Source: Bisporella sp. PMI_857 (Eukaryota > Ascomycota > Leotiomycetes > Helotiales > Helotiaceae). From it: 64,000 nucleotides of DNA. Positions within the stretch are counted from its first letter, which is position 1, and each line of letters starts with the position of its first letter. The position numbers and the translations under genes are program-made. Under the pieces are notes generated by a model. The model saw only the letters and a list, made by a program, of their open reading frames with translations, was not told the origin of the DNA and did no database searches. This document shows, piece after piece, positions 12,101 to 24,186 of this stretch. The stretch is from assembly GCA_021307315.1 (NCBI GenBank), contig JAJSPD010000008.1, positions 124,001 through 188,000 of the forward strand, in the 5' to 3' direction.

Positions 12101-13794
12101 ATGTCTGAAGAAGCAGAAACGATTCCCTTCCAGGCAGTCATTTTATGTGGTCCCGGATCTTCGTTTCCTACATTCACCACCAACTCTGATCAAAATCCAA
12201 AGGCCTTATTACCCATTGCGAATCGTCCTATGGTGTGGTACGCTATAGATTTTTGTCGGAGGATGCTCATCACGGGTACGTGAGGAGCAAGATACCATAA
12301 GTAAATTTGATTGACTAGATCTAGACATAACTCTGATTGTACCTCCTTCATCATATCAGGCCATCAAAACAGCGCTTCACTCCAATCCTCAGCTAACCTT
12401 TCCGGGGTTGGCCACACCTAATTTACTAGCTCCAAAAGATCTTGATAACAATACCAGCACCGCACAGATCTTCCGGCTGCCAGAAGTCAGAGATATCATC
12501 AAGGGAAATTTTCTCACTCTCCCTTGCGATCTGATCTGTGAACTTAGTGGAGAAACCTTCCTCGACCTATGGGCCGTGCAAGCATGTCGGCCTGGCGGAA
12601 ACGGGCATGCAGGAGGACTAGGAGTTTGGTACCAAACCAAAGGAGAGACAGTCATCAAGGGTGAAGAAACTAACTTCATTGCGACAACTGCCTAAAGTCA
12701 CGTGCTCACCATTCTATGCATTTCCCATTACTCAAACACGTCTCAGAAACTGGTATATTCGGTGCCAACAGATACGTTGAACGACATCAAGATGACAAAA
12801 AGAGCCTACCGTTACGTCATAGCCTACTTCGTGCGCACCCACGGCTCAAAATGCTGAGCTCACATCGAGACGCGCATATCTATTTCTTCCCTGCCTGGAT
12901 TCTAGACCTGATAAATCAGAATGAAGAACTAGAAAGCATTGGAGAGGATGTGCTCGGGTGGTGGGCAAAGGCAGGCTGGCAAGAAGGTCTCAGTCAAAAA
13001 CTACATCTCGATACGATCCTCAATCTTCAGATAGCAACTCTGCAAAAATGATACCCAACAGCCGAAGTCGACTTCGAAATATTAAGTAGCACATACACCA
13101 AGAATATTGCACCTTCCGCAGAAGAAAAATCAAAACTCATCATTCCGCTCTTCTCGCATACGTGCATCTCTCACAGCCCTCCTCGCCAGAAACGCCAGCA
13201 CCACTGATCGACGCGCGGATACTGGACCCTCCTCCTCTCCATCTCGCTACAAATCGCAAAACTTGAAGCCGTTGACACAGCAGGAAAGGCGCATCGCCAT
13301 TCGCGCACCCAACCAAGGTCGCTCACCCAGAAGGCATCGCCGCGCGGACAACTGTCACAAGGCCCGACTGCTTACTCGCCGAGAATGTAATCGTAGAAGA
13401 AAAGTCTTCTGTCAAGGAATGCGTTATTGGTGCGAACAGCACAATCAGTACTGGGGCGAAGCTTTTGAGATGCGTGGTAATGGATGGGGTGGTTGTGGGA
13501 AAGAACTGTAAATTAACGGGGTGTATATTGGGGAGAAGGAGTAGGATCGGGATGATTCTGTGTTGACGGATTGTGAAGTGCAAGAGAATCTTGTCCTGGT
13601 GCGAAGAGTAAGTTTCTCCCACCCTCTATCCGTCTCAGCATGCATTTACAATACTAATGGTGAAAATTTGTACAGCGGAAGATAAGAACAGCAAGCTAAT
13701 GTCCAGCGCCGGCATGGAAGCCACCGAAGAAGAGCTGCAAGAATTCATCGACGAAGAAGATGAGCAGGCTATCGCGGATGACAACCTAGCATGA
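12101..13794 (+). CDS. GCD1: Translation initiation factor eIF2B gamma subunit (frame-broken)
   Basis: eIF2B-gamma is part of the cytosolic nucleotide-exchange factor for eIF2. Start at 12101 (MSEEAETIPFQAVILCG); the nucleotidyltransferase-like N-terminus has NPKALLPIANRPMVWYAIDF. An intron at 12276-12324 joins RMLIT to DITLIVPPSSYQA. The middle keeps KSLPLRHSLLRAHPRLKMLS, RDAHIYFFPAWILDLI and EDVLGWWAKAGWQEGL. The left-handed beta-helix end shows ENVIVEEKSSVKECVIGANS and MDGVVVGKNCKLTGCILGRR. The last exon, after an acceptor near 13675, is acidic (EELQEFIDEEDEQAIADD) and ends at 13794. Frame changes are needed near 12690, around 12780, at least twice between 13040 and 13330, and near 13550. 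The order and conservation of all parts argue for a functional gene with base-call errors. Confidence 0.88.
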
Positions 13795-16700
13795 TCACTA
13801 ATCCATCACCATGACCTCATAGCGTTACTATAGCATTGCACTAAATCTCCCTTCCCCTCAATTCCATCCTAAATATCAAAAATGACAGAAAATAACCGCA
13901 CCGAAGTGACCGAGCCCAACAAACTCTAATCCAGCTCATCCAAAATCTCATGCCGAGACATTGCGCGGCAAGAAAATAACGAAAGCGCAAACACACGCAC
14001 GCGCGACTGATCATTCGATGATCCGGTTTTGAAAACACAATCGGAGCATCCATGGTCCTTGGCCCATGTCCAGCAACCGTGCGTCTAAACCCATGGCATG
14101 TATGCATGCCTCCGCATCGGCGGCCGCGTCGAGAGCAAATCCCGAGAATGCAAAAGCAAAAGCAAAAAAAAATATGACGGGTCATCATTCCACGGGACTT
14201 GGGTTGGCAGACTGTTGTGCTGTTCTGGCCACGAAAAAAAGAAATTCCAAATACTCGGCCCGTGTTCCCAGTTTTGTGCATGATAAGAAGAAAGGATATT
14301 TGCATGAGATTGGATGCCGGATTGCCGTGTGTTCGGGTGCTGGAATGGCATCGAGCGTTGACATGTAGTTTTCCGGTCTTGGAGCATGGAGGGTAAGGCT
14401 GTGATGAGTTCAGGTCATATCGTGGAAGTCTAGATCAGTATTCGAGGTCACGCTGAAGCACTTCAACTGGGTATTATTATGAAATTTATATCATGGGAGT
14501 TAGGATATGTTGCCGTATTGTAATATGTAACTGACTTTGATTTTCGTATACACACTTCCATAACCATACCAACAATAGACAGCCTAACCACTGAAACAAG
14601 GGACCGTCCCATATTCACGTTTTCAAGGACAGGCTCAGTACCAAACCTTCTTGACCATTCCAACCGACTTACTCCAGCCGACTCCATTATTCTCACCAAA
14701 ATCCGCTCATCATAGAGGAATCTGTAAATACCATATCTAACATATAAGGAAAGAGTAACGTTCTCAAAATAGTAATATGAGGTTCTTCCAAAGCCCCTAG
14801 TTGCAGGCTCCTCCATGTATGGTAGACGAGCCGTTCCTGTGTTCGTGTTGTGTGAATGCGGTGTCACTAACAAGCAGGCACAAACGGCATTGTACCATGT
14901 ACAATTGCGTTGCACGGCAGCGGGAAGCGATCGGCAGAAATGTAAAGGTAACCTCGGAACGAAAAAAATGATCGCGTGCGCGATGGTGTACAAGATCATG
15001 TTGGATGCCGTGAGGCTGAATGAGGTGATTGATGAATTAATTTTCGAAATTTGAAAGAAAAGATGATTGTAGGGCTGGTAGGCGCCAATAAATCGAGTAT
15101 TACCTTCGCCTGCGACTTCTTCTGGGATAATTTAGCCTTGTCAAACGTAACAAGAGGGGATGTTCACCTTACCTGTCATCTATAGGGTGATCCGGGATTG
15201 GTGCAATATGAGCCGGCCAAGGCTCTTGTACTGGAGTGCAATTCTCACAAATCTCAGGAAGAGGCTCTTCAAAATGCTGTCTTCCCCCTGTTGTAGGGTC
15301 GGGTTTTTTTGTTGTGACCACATGTAGCGGGATTGGGACAATCTCTGTATAAAAGAGGATTGTTTGGATCTGGTGCTTCTTGGCACTTCCAGCAGTAATA
15401 AAAATACTCGTAACACATGCTGAACGCTCTAGAAAGAATAATTATTGTGTTTCGGATGTTGCAGCAGAAATGGGGTGCAGGTGGTACAAAGTTCTGAGCA
15501 CAGGAAGATGGCTCTATCAGGGAAGTTTTCTTGACGCTCCTTCCAACTCATTATATATTCCCGGACTGAAGGGACAGTGGGTTACTGAGCCAGCCTGAAT
15601 GGATGAATCATTTCTCTAAACCTTGTCCTGTGTTTGTAACCCTACTTTTACTGGAGAAGGCAACCACAATGTCAACGGAGTGAATGCTCTGGTATAGTGA
15701 AGAACAGTCTCCACTATGATCTGGTCAATAATACGACTTAATGCGGCAGCGATATGTCAGATTCAGCAGTCGCCGTCCCGGTTGTCCATGTTTCGACGTA
15801 TAACGATGAGGCTTTCAACCTTGTGCTACGCAAAGAATGCAAACTGGTCCGATCCTATCATCAATTACTTTGCTTTAGATGGCAAAGTCCAGACATACCC
15901 CGGATGCACGACTTTCCTCCCGGAATGCAATGCAACTCCTCCGCTCGAAGGCACATACAGGCGTTGGAAAGTATAGGTCGCGGGGGTCTCATGAATCAGG
16001 TTAATAGAACGAGAAGATGGACGTGAAGCAGCTCGCTGATCGAGGATCAGAGAAAGTAGAGAAGATTTGTGACCCCCATTAAACCCTGCCAACTTGCAGA
16101 AAGACCGCAACCGATATGTTGGGCGTTCTAAGTATAATGAATTGAAGGGGGGGGCTTTTGGGCTCCCGTGGTATCCAGTCCCACTGACCGGGTCAGACGC
16201 ACCGCGCTACTGTATATGCACTATGCACAATAGAAACAAAACCAGGAAACAGTAGAGTCTCAACAGTCCTTTGTAAATAGGCCAACCAGCGTATAAAAAC
16301 AAATTAAAAAAAATAACGATGCAAGATGGAACACTTTTGTCCGCAATGCCGATGTGGAAGTTGATTCGAGACGTGAAAATGTGGCCAATTATGATCAATG
16401 ACAGTTGGGAGTTGGTTGACGGAGAGATTCCAGAGGTCGGGGGACACTTCACCTTTAATGACTTCGACTGGTCAAGTTGACTATCGAATTTCATATGGGT
16501 ATTTGAATTTCTTAACTGAAACCTGCTGAAAAGCTAATGTTTGGAGCTGCAGCCAATGTGCGGGGTCCATGTAGATCTCGCAGAAATGATCATATTGCTA
16601 GTATTAGCCACGCTTTGACCGAACTCATCATTCTGCTGAAATATCTTTCCAGAAAACTTTCTTGTTCAGATGCGAATCGGCAAATTTCGTGAGGTGGTGC

Positions 16701-18568
16701 AGAGGAATGGTGCACGGCATTCTTGCATATGCTTCTCAGACCAAGGTATACGCCAGAATGCAGGCTACGGCTGATGTACGCACTGCTCAGATCCCGTACG
16801 TTCCGCTTAAAGATAACTCCGGGACCCGTCACTGTGATTGTGCTAGTTGTTTCGATAGTTTTTTGCAACTTGATATGTAGTCGTTGAAGTTGGTCGTTAA
16901 CAAAACAATAAAGTTGATAGCTGTCAAATGTCACAATCCCCGCCTCTCACGATTTAGCCTAGATATTGCGCGATGGATAACGGCATAAAACGTTTGAACG
17001 GGAGGCATAATACGCCATCATTCAGTTCCACCGAACTATTTGAAGTTAAAGGTGTCGGTGGTGGCTGGTCTGCAAGCCTATTGGTTTTTCAGCCCAGTCG
17101 TCCGTGCTGTCACACCCTATCATCTAAGTTGAGGCTCGGCTCGACTTACATTGACGACGCCACCGAGAAGGGGCTAGAGTCTTAAGCTAACTGTTGGTTC
17201 AGAGACTGCAAGCTGATTGTCATTGCTTTCGTTGTGACAGTTGTGCTTCTTTATAACCGTGATTAGAGAGCCGCCAAGCGATTATAGTCATTTCTGTCAT
17301 GTTCATGAGGCTTATTCTATTATCTGCAAGTGCCTGTTCAGGCCTCGAAGCAGCTCAAATCTCAATTGGTCCTCGGAGCATTCTCCGACTTTCTTGTAGA
17401 CTCAGTGATTGGGCCTCTAAACGCGGCTCAAAGCGTTTAAAGATCTGCAGCTTTGTCGAGACGGACGCATAACCTTAGACCCCGTGTTTTGGGGTTGAGA
17501 ACTCCCTGAGATGATCATGTAGTCTAGTGTTACCTTGGAATATGATCTCATATTGATTTCAATTTGTATGAACCAGACGTGGGGGCCTTCGAGAAACCGG
17601 CCCGAGAGAGCATTCCAAGATGAAGGCGAGCTTCATTTCTTCGAGGCCTATTGTGCTGTCAATGATGCATTTTGATTGGAATGTGAGATAATCGGGACTT
17701 TATGCAAGATCTCAAGATCTGCGAAGCGCTGTTCCTGGTTTCTAGCTTCTCTTCAGCCTCCGCAAAAGCCTCCCTTTTTCTTGCAGTCGTTTGAGATACA
17801 GGCTAGTACTGTTCTTTCGATCGGTCCTTTTGTACCCGCTCTGAGATCCAATAGACTATCATGATCCAGTTTTTGAAGCGTTCATGCACGCAAGAGACGA
17901 AAAGTCTGAGACCTTCGACGCCAATGGCTAACTTTAATTTGTCTTGCCACATCCCAAAGACACCTCTCATGTTTACTCTTAGCGACCCCACAATTCATAG
18001 TGTTGATCCAGAGTCTTGCCATCTATTGCTATGCATATTGGTGGGTTATCCATACTGGGCTATTATGTTCTGTTAAGAGGACCCAACTTCCTGCTCAGGG
18101 GGAAGTCCAATGATCTTCTGCAAGGTCCACGACACACCAACCAATAGTTACACCCAACCTAACAAGTCCTTGCTCTCAAGGTACCAACAAGTCTGAAGTT
18201 GCCCTTTGTTACCACAGGTATGGCTTCGAGGAGGTACAATCTTAAGATAACTAACCTGAGGGCGATAGAGACCAACTCATTACGATCGTTCTGCATTCCT
18301 TCTTTGGCGTTGCTTGTTTGGGACTCTTCCCGTTATCGATAGTTACACACTTGGTAAGACGAAGAAACCGTTTCTCCTGGATCAAGACCAGTTTCCAAGG
18401 TGGTGGTCAGAACCATTATTCAAGTGTTAAATGGTAGAAGGCGTCCTTTTATGATCCTTCAACTTTGACAGAGTTCGTCCGCTCATTCTTCGTAACTACA
18501 GTTCTTTCCATAGACAAAGTATACATATCTCAAATATCGATAGCACCCTAGGCCATTCCATTTCCTAG
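13795..18568. other. Gene-poor region with no confident gene
   Basis: About 4.8 kb without a supported gene. Two antisense open frames of 154 and 178 codons (13841-14305 and 14463-14999) look like chance. A short plus-strand stretch at about 15830-15976 reads like a secreted-protein tail (KVQTYPGCTTFLPECNATPP) but has no start or partner exon. The part just before 18569 is probably the long leader and promoter of the C2H2 regulator. Confidence 0.4.
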
Positions 18569-19747
18569 AAACAACGACTTTCCGAACCCCACAAGATCAG
18601 GAATCTCAAGCCCATCTCAAAATTTGCCGACCGCCACGGAAGCTATGCCTCTAGCCAAAGCTCTACAGCAGAGTCGATTAATTCGTCTTTCTCATCGGCT
18701 TCTTGGGACACGTCATTTGCAGGCTCCTCCAGAAGAGAGTCATTCGACTCCGAATTTGATGCTGTAAAGGTCGAAGAGGCATACAACAGTGCCGGCATGT
18801 ACAACGCAATGCCAATGGCACCAGAGACCATGAACGGGTTTACAGAAAACGGAATGCTTCTCCCACTCGACACGAGCAAGATCATGGAAAATCAAACCAT
18901 GTTAGGGTACTCGCAATTTCCAGGATTTTCTGGGCCAATGTTTGATTCTTTTGGAAATCATCATGGCCTCACAATGAACACAAATATGGAGTCTATTTCT
19001 CAAGCGTCTGGCCTGGGAATATCACCGAGTTTTGTCAATCCTACCCAAACCACTTTCCTTAACACTTATGAGTTGAACTCGCCGCTGCGAAATGTGGACT
19101 TCGATAACAGTCCGGTATCAGAATGTGCCACCGATTTTTCCTTCAGTGACTCGCCTGAAGACAGAAAATATTGCACACCATCCTATGCTAATCCTATTGG
19201 AGACTGTAGCAGTGCAGGATCTGGTTCGACGACCCCTTCGAGGTCATCATCTCTTCGCCATTCGGTATCCGTGCCTCTGCAGCCTGCAGGCATGCATACA
19301 CTACAGGATTATACCCGGCAGTTACATGCCATCCAGCTCCAGAATGGAGGTCGTCGACACCGGGTGCACGTCAAGAGAGAACCAGAATCACTTCTTGGCA
19401 ATCAGATCAAACTTCAGAGAAAAGCGAAGAAGGAGTGTCCTTGGGATGGATGCAACAAGAGATTCCAGAGGCAAGAACACCTTAAGCGCCATGAAAGGAC
19501 ACACTCGGGAACTGATTACTATCCATGCCCATTTTGCGAGAAGATCTTTGGCAGGTCGGACAATAAGAAGTCGCACGTCAAGCTTCACACAAAGCAAGAG
19601 AAGAAATCGTCTCGCACCAAGTACCACCCCGACGCCCAGGCATACTACGACAGCATGAATCGAAAAACCACCAACAAGTCTGGTTCTTCCACCAAGTCTG
19701 AGTCCGAGAGTCCATCATCGATAAAGACAGTAAGAACCCGAATGTGA
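18569..19747 (+). CDS. C2H2 zinc-finger transcription factor, BrlA-like finger pair
   Basis: A nuclear DNA-binding regulator. The first ATG in the open frame is at 18797 and gives 316 residues. The same frame stays open upstream to a TAG at 18566-18568 and encodes Ser-rich, coding-like sequence (SYASSQSSTAESINSSFSSA), so the true N-terminus may come from an upstream exon or lie past a frame error; the start given here is the open-frame limit. A Ser/Thr/Pro-rich activation-type region is followed by two fingers: CPWDGCNKRFQRQEHLKRH (C-x4-C-x12-H-x3-H) and CPFCEKIFGRSDNKKSHVKLH (C-x2-C-x12-H-x3-H). KRFQRQEHLKRH resembles the conidiation regulator BrlA, but orthology is not shown. A Ser-rich tail ends the protein. 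The gene sits alone in about 10 kb of otherwise empty DNA. Confidence 0.82.
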   Translation, partial: KQRLSEPHKIRNLKPISKFADRHGSYASSQSSTAESINSSFSSASWDTSFAGSSRRESFDSEFDAVKVEEAYNSAGMYNAMPMAPETMNGFTENGMLLPLDTSKIMENQTMLGYSQFPGFSGPMFDSFGNHHGLTMNTNMESISQASGLGISPSFVNPTQTTFLNTYELNSPLRNVDFDNSPVSECATDFSFSDSPEDRKYCTPSYANPIGDCSSAGSGSTTPSRSSSLRHSVSVPLQPAGMHTLQDYTRQLHAIQLQNGGRRHRVHVKREPESLLGNQIKLQRKAKKECPWDGCNKRFQRQEHLKRHERTHSGTDYYPCPFCEKIFGRSDNKKSHVKLHTKQEKKSSRTKYHPDAQAYYDSMNRKTTNKSGSSTKSESESPSSIKTVRTRM

Positions 19748-22700
19748 GAAATTTTAGCCAGAGTGAAGCACAAATAGAGTGTTCATGGGATATCTTCCCA
19801 TCGGTGCAGCTGGACATATTTGTTTCTTCACCTCTTTCTTATGCCTATTTTTCCCGAGGCGAGTAAGAGCATCGGGATGGGCTGTTGTGGTAGACGGATA
19901 TATCAACGGCGATTCTAGTACATTTCCAGTGGTTTGCGCTAAAGCCCAGTCGGACTTACCAATTTGGAGATGCCACTGTTCAACTCCTGTATCAACATGT
20001 ACGATGGAAGAAGGATTACAGATGTGGTGTTAAGTGTATCTTTGCCTGGCGATATCCAAATTTGGGTATTGAGTTAGCATGTGAGGTCGTGGCGCACTGG
20101 TTGTTGTTCTGCGAGTCATCATTCATGAAAGCCATGTTTAAGAACGGCTATAGTAGCATTTTAGTGAGTTCTAGAGAATGGCGATATATAAAAATTTGGG
20201 TGGATCTTGGGGTTGAAGGGTTCAAGGCTTGTAGGGTATGTTTGATTGGTGGTGCGCATCTGTAATTCCAGCATACCATATTTTGCTGAAGAGCTAGGTA
20301 GTTGTTGCTCCATAGGAGTCGAATCAGAGTCACAATTCTCTGATCAAACCAAACAGACACTTGCCTCCTGTGCCATAAGCAACTGTGACCCACTGCATGT
20401 TGGGGCCAAATGCTTCAGCATGATTTGTCAAAGCATTCGGATATTTCCTTCTTTCAGACATAGCTTGTCAAGAAGTACAAAGCCTTCAGGCTCGAAACCC
20501 AGCTAACTGACTTTCGAGGTTGGTAATCGCATAAATCCGCTTCACATACTTGAAATCTGCGATTCCATTACTCCCTGATGCCCTGCAAGCTTGGAGGTCC
20601 AGGAGCTTCAACCTCCCAAGTACTGTACCTGCAGCGATTATGCAGCTGCGTGCTATGCAAGAAGGGCATGTCAACCTGTGTGAGCTTGCACAAAAAATGC
20701 AGGTCTTACAAAACTTTCATCTGCATGCAGGATGCAGGAGGTAATCTGCTTACAGCCCAGCCCTTGCGTGCAATCCACTAAGGGTGGCTGCACAACGAGA
20801 GACAACGCACTGCCGAAAATTCATAAATGAGATCTCGCCGCTCTCCCCTTTCGTTGGCAGGATTTACCAAACGCCAATTTCGGTTTGGAACACGGTGTTC
20901 TGGTCTGAGGCGGTTGCTGAGGCAATGGGAGGAAAGTAAGCTGGTTGCCTATTTCGATACGAAATCTCGTCTGCCGTCAGGTCCTGTAAGTGCATTGCTT
21001 ATCAGGGATGTCCCTATCTTAATTGTGCAAGATAGTATTAACCAGTGGAGTATCTGAACCTGTTTGCCCAGAACAGAAACCAAAGAGCAGACATGTGTTG
21101 TATAAACAGCTGTCCGCTCACAAATTTTAGTGTCGTTAGCCTTTAAGCCGTCCATTTCTACAATGATGTTCTCTGCGACTTGCTATTATTGAACAATTCA
21201 CACCATCGGCCCGCAGGCCATAATTTCGAGCATTTCAAGTCATCATTCGGCCGTCGTTGTATCCGCAATCATATGCACATGCCAGAACTACTTAAGACAG
21301 ATGCATTGATCCCTTGTTAGAGCAGAGAGGGCATAAGTGGTTAACTTTAGGTGGAGTAGGCAGTTTCAACCATAGGAATAATGTTGATGCTTCGCTTAGA
21401 CAATCAAGGAGCATTTTAGACTCGCCAAATCCCAGAAACATATCCGCGAAGCAGCTATCACGGCCGCTCAGGCAATGGATACCAACGAATACACAGGTAC
21501 AATGAAGATGATGAAGATGGAACACGTTTGAGTCCTAGTCAAGAGATTCGATCGGACCATCGGAGTCAATGCCAACCTATGGTGATGACGATCCGCCCAA
21601 GCTTGCCATAGAGAAAGCTAAGTATTCTATACTAAGTAGAGCGGATGGCGATCTCTGCTAATCATATATGAAGCTCGGTTCTCGAAATTTGAGACTTCCT
21701 CCGACTGTCAATTTCGCCATTAGAGCGATGCGTTGCAAAGATACGGTAGTTGCAGGTTTATATCAAGATGCATAACAACAAACTGGCGCAATAGAATATT
21801 GTGTCCGAAAGGTCCCCGATTATCGACGTATATTCCTGCGCCTCTTCAAGAGCCTCGAAGTAATGCTATAGGTCGGTACCATACTTGTCGGAGTCGATCT
21901 CAACACAAGTTTGTGATATTTCAAAGGTACGTGTTCCTGCATTGCGTCGTCTCAAATTTTGAGAACTTCACACATGGAAGCTGGATTCTGCAACAGCATC
22001 AGGGTTTGATCTTTACATAGTAAATCTGTACCGAAAAGAAATTCTTGCGTCGCGATCTCTTCCACGGCTTCTCTGCGGTTCCGAAGATTGTCTATTCTCG
22101 TGCTGCTCACAAAAACTTTTGCACGTTCTTCCGCCGGCATATATTCTTACGATTTGTTAACTATCAATGCCTGATTCTATCTTCTACACTCAGGCAGATA
22201 TTTTCTTGCTTTAGATGGAACCCTGTGCTTGCGGCTTTAATTATCCCTAGTTCTGCTCTGAGAAACAAAAACACTTAGCCGACAGATGACTTCACAAGAT
22301 GCACTTACTTGCAGGTGCATGGTCTCTGCAGAATGCTGTAGATATGGCTTTCCCATCTGGCAATGATTTGCGTTCGAAATAAAATGTGACGAAAAAGATT
22401 GCGAGCGAGTCGGCCCGGACCACATAGAATATGGGCTCTAGGAAAAGACGCCTGTGCAGATTTTGAAGAAATTATTTCTTGTTGCAGATATTTGCAACAT
22501 CGAGAAGAGAAACATCGGCTGGAGGTCAAATGAGTGGGAACGCAGGACGAGGGTTGAGATGATTGGATGCGGTAGAGCTTGATGTCATTGTGTCCGGACT
22601 AATGCAAGAGCGGAAGTCTTCTTTCAGAGCCAACCATACTTTGGAACCTGGAAAGAGCTCGTATCACAACTTGGAGGGAGGAGCATCATAGATGAACGAG

Positions 22701-24186
22701 GGATCTGCCCAGTTTTTCCCTCTCGGAAACCGATTCTTCTTTCTTGATAGCGGTATTAAAGTTGGCCGCATCATGACCACCATATATGTTCATTTGTGGG
22801 CCTCGTGGTAGCATCCTGAATGGAATCGCTGGCGCCGTTGGTTGATGCTCTTTGGTGCATGCTTAATCTTGTTGGATTGTATCACTCCTATCAGCTATGA
22901 GTGTCTGTTGCCCTGTGGTCAGTCAACAAACTGCTTTATCCATTAACTATGGACCAATTTACGGCTCTACCATTATTAAATGTCGTTTTGATACAACCCA
23001 AAGGCCTAGACCTTAACTTTCACCAATCTGTGATTGGTTGCCTGGTTCTAGTAAGTAAGACCGTGTGACATGATGACAGTTAAGCCACAGTTATTAATAA
23101 GGTTAATTTAAGGTTACAGCCACAACCCCACCCATGCTTCCATATCCACGTTGATGGCATCCTCGATGTTGCTCATCTTACTCACCATCACATGCGTAGG
23201 CCTGTCCTCTGAGTCTTTCCCCAAAATCTGTGGAGTTCAACATGGCTAATACTATGCATTATTTGTTGGGCTGATTGTCAAGAAAACTCCAATCTTTCCG
23301 GCAAATCTGGCCTCGTGGAAGTTATGCCCACAGATCAACTTACTGAGTAGCTTAATCAGGAGAGCGTATATTATGAAGGGATCTATCAGGACACATCTGT
23401 GAAGTAAGTAGCACAATATTCTAGTCGCTGGTTCCTTAAGGCTATGGTAGATCATGGGAGACGAGTCAGATAGAGAAGCAATAAGAGAACCCATTTCTTG
23501 CAATTTCGTTCATGTTTATTCTGCAATCCTCGTACCTCAGTACTAAAATTTTGTAGGCGTTCTCTCAATGGGAGACTTTGAGGCGGCTGGGGTCTCTAAC
23601 ACCGATTCAAATCTTCTGCTGCCTTTGACTCATAGACAACGTGTTCTAGATTGTCCTGCTTGTTCTTGAGCTGTTTGAAAATCTTCAAACCTCGATTCAG
23701 GTAAGTTGAAAGAAGGCTTTAGGTTACCCAACTATAGGCTGTATTATTCTTTTCAATCCGAGATCTCTCCAAGTTAAGGGTATAGCTCTGATGCTCCATA
23801 AACGCTCAGCTCGATGCTTCACAGGTCGTGACGAAGAGAAGGAACGATCAGACAGTGAGTGACTTTTGCGTATGCCAATAACGGTTGCCTTGCGCTGCAG
23901 GGCACGACCTGTTCGGTAAGTGTGAATCCTTCTGGCGGCCACCGTTATTGGGATCTTCCCCAGAGAAGGGAAAGCCAGTTGCCTGCTTTCGAGCTAGCTT
24001 TAGGCTTGTTATGAGTCGAATGTTACAGACCGATAACGAAAACTCTCAGCTCCTTTCTTTTCAAAGACACAAGCTGCTTTAATACCACTTCTTGCTCTTT
24101 CTGTTCGGCACTAAAGACTCGACTACTGTACGACCTTCATAATTTCAAGCCATTCACCTCATACATCTGCTTCGTCAGATCGCACT
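19748..24186. other. Gene-poor region with no confident gene
   Basis: About 4.4 kb between the C2H2 regulator and the F-box gene. Only short open frames without domain features occur on both strands. I see no transposon open frame, terminal repeat or tRNA. Confidence 0.4.

Noticed and set aside
13841..14305. Minus-strand open frame of 154 codons overlapping the GCD1 3' flank
   Set aside because: Composition is implausible (Cys/Phe/Arg-rich runs) and it has no family features.
14463..14999. Minus-strand open frame of 178 codons
   Set aside because: No recognisable domain, odd composition, and nothing adjacent that could be spliced to it; length is within chance for this many kilobases.
15716..16026. 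Plus-strand frame resembling a secreted-protein tail
   Set aside because: No signal peptide, no start and no splice partner; too little to call a gene.
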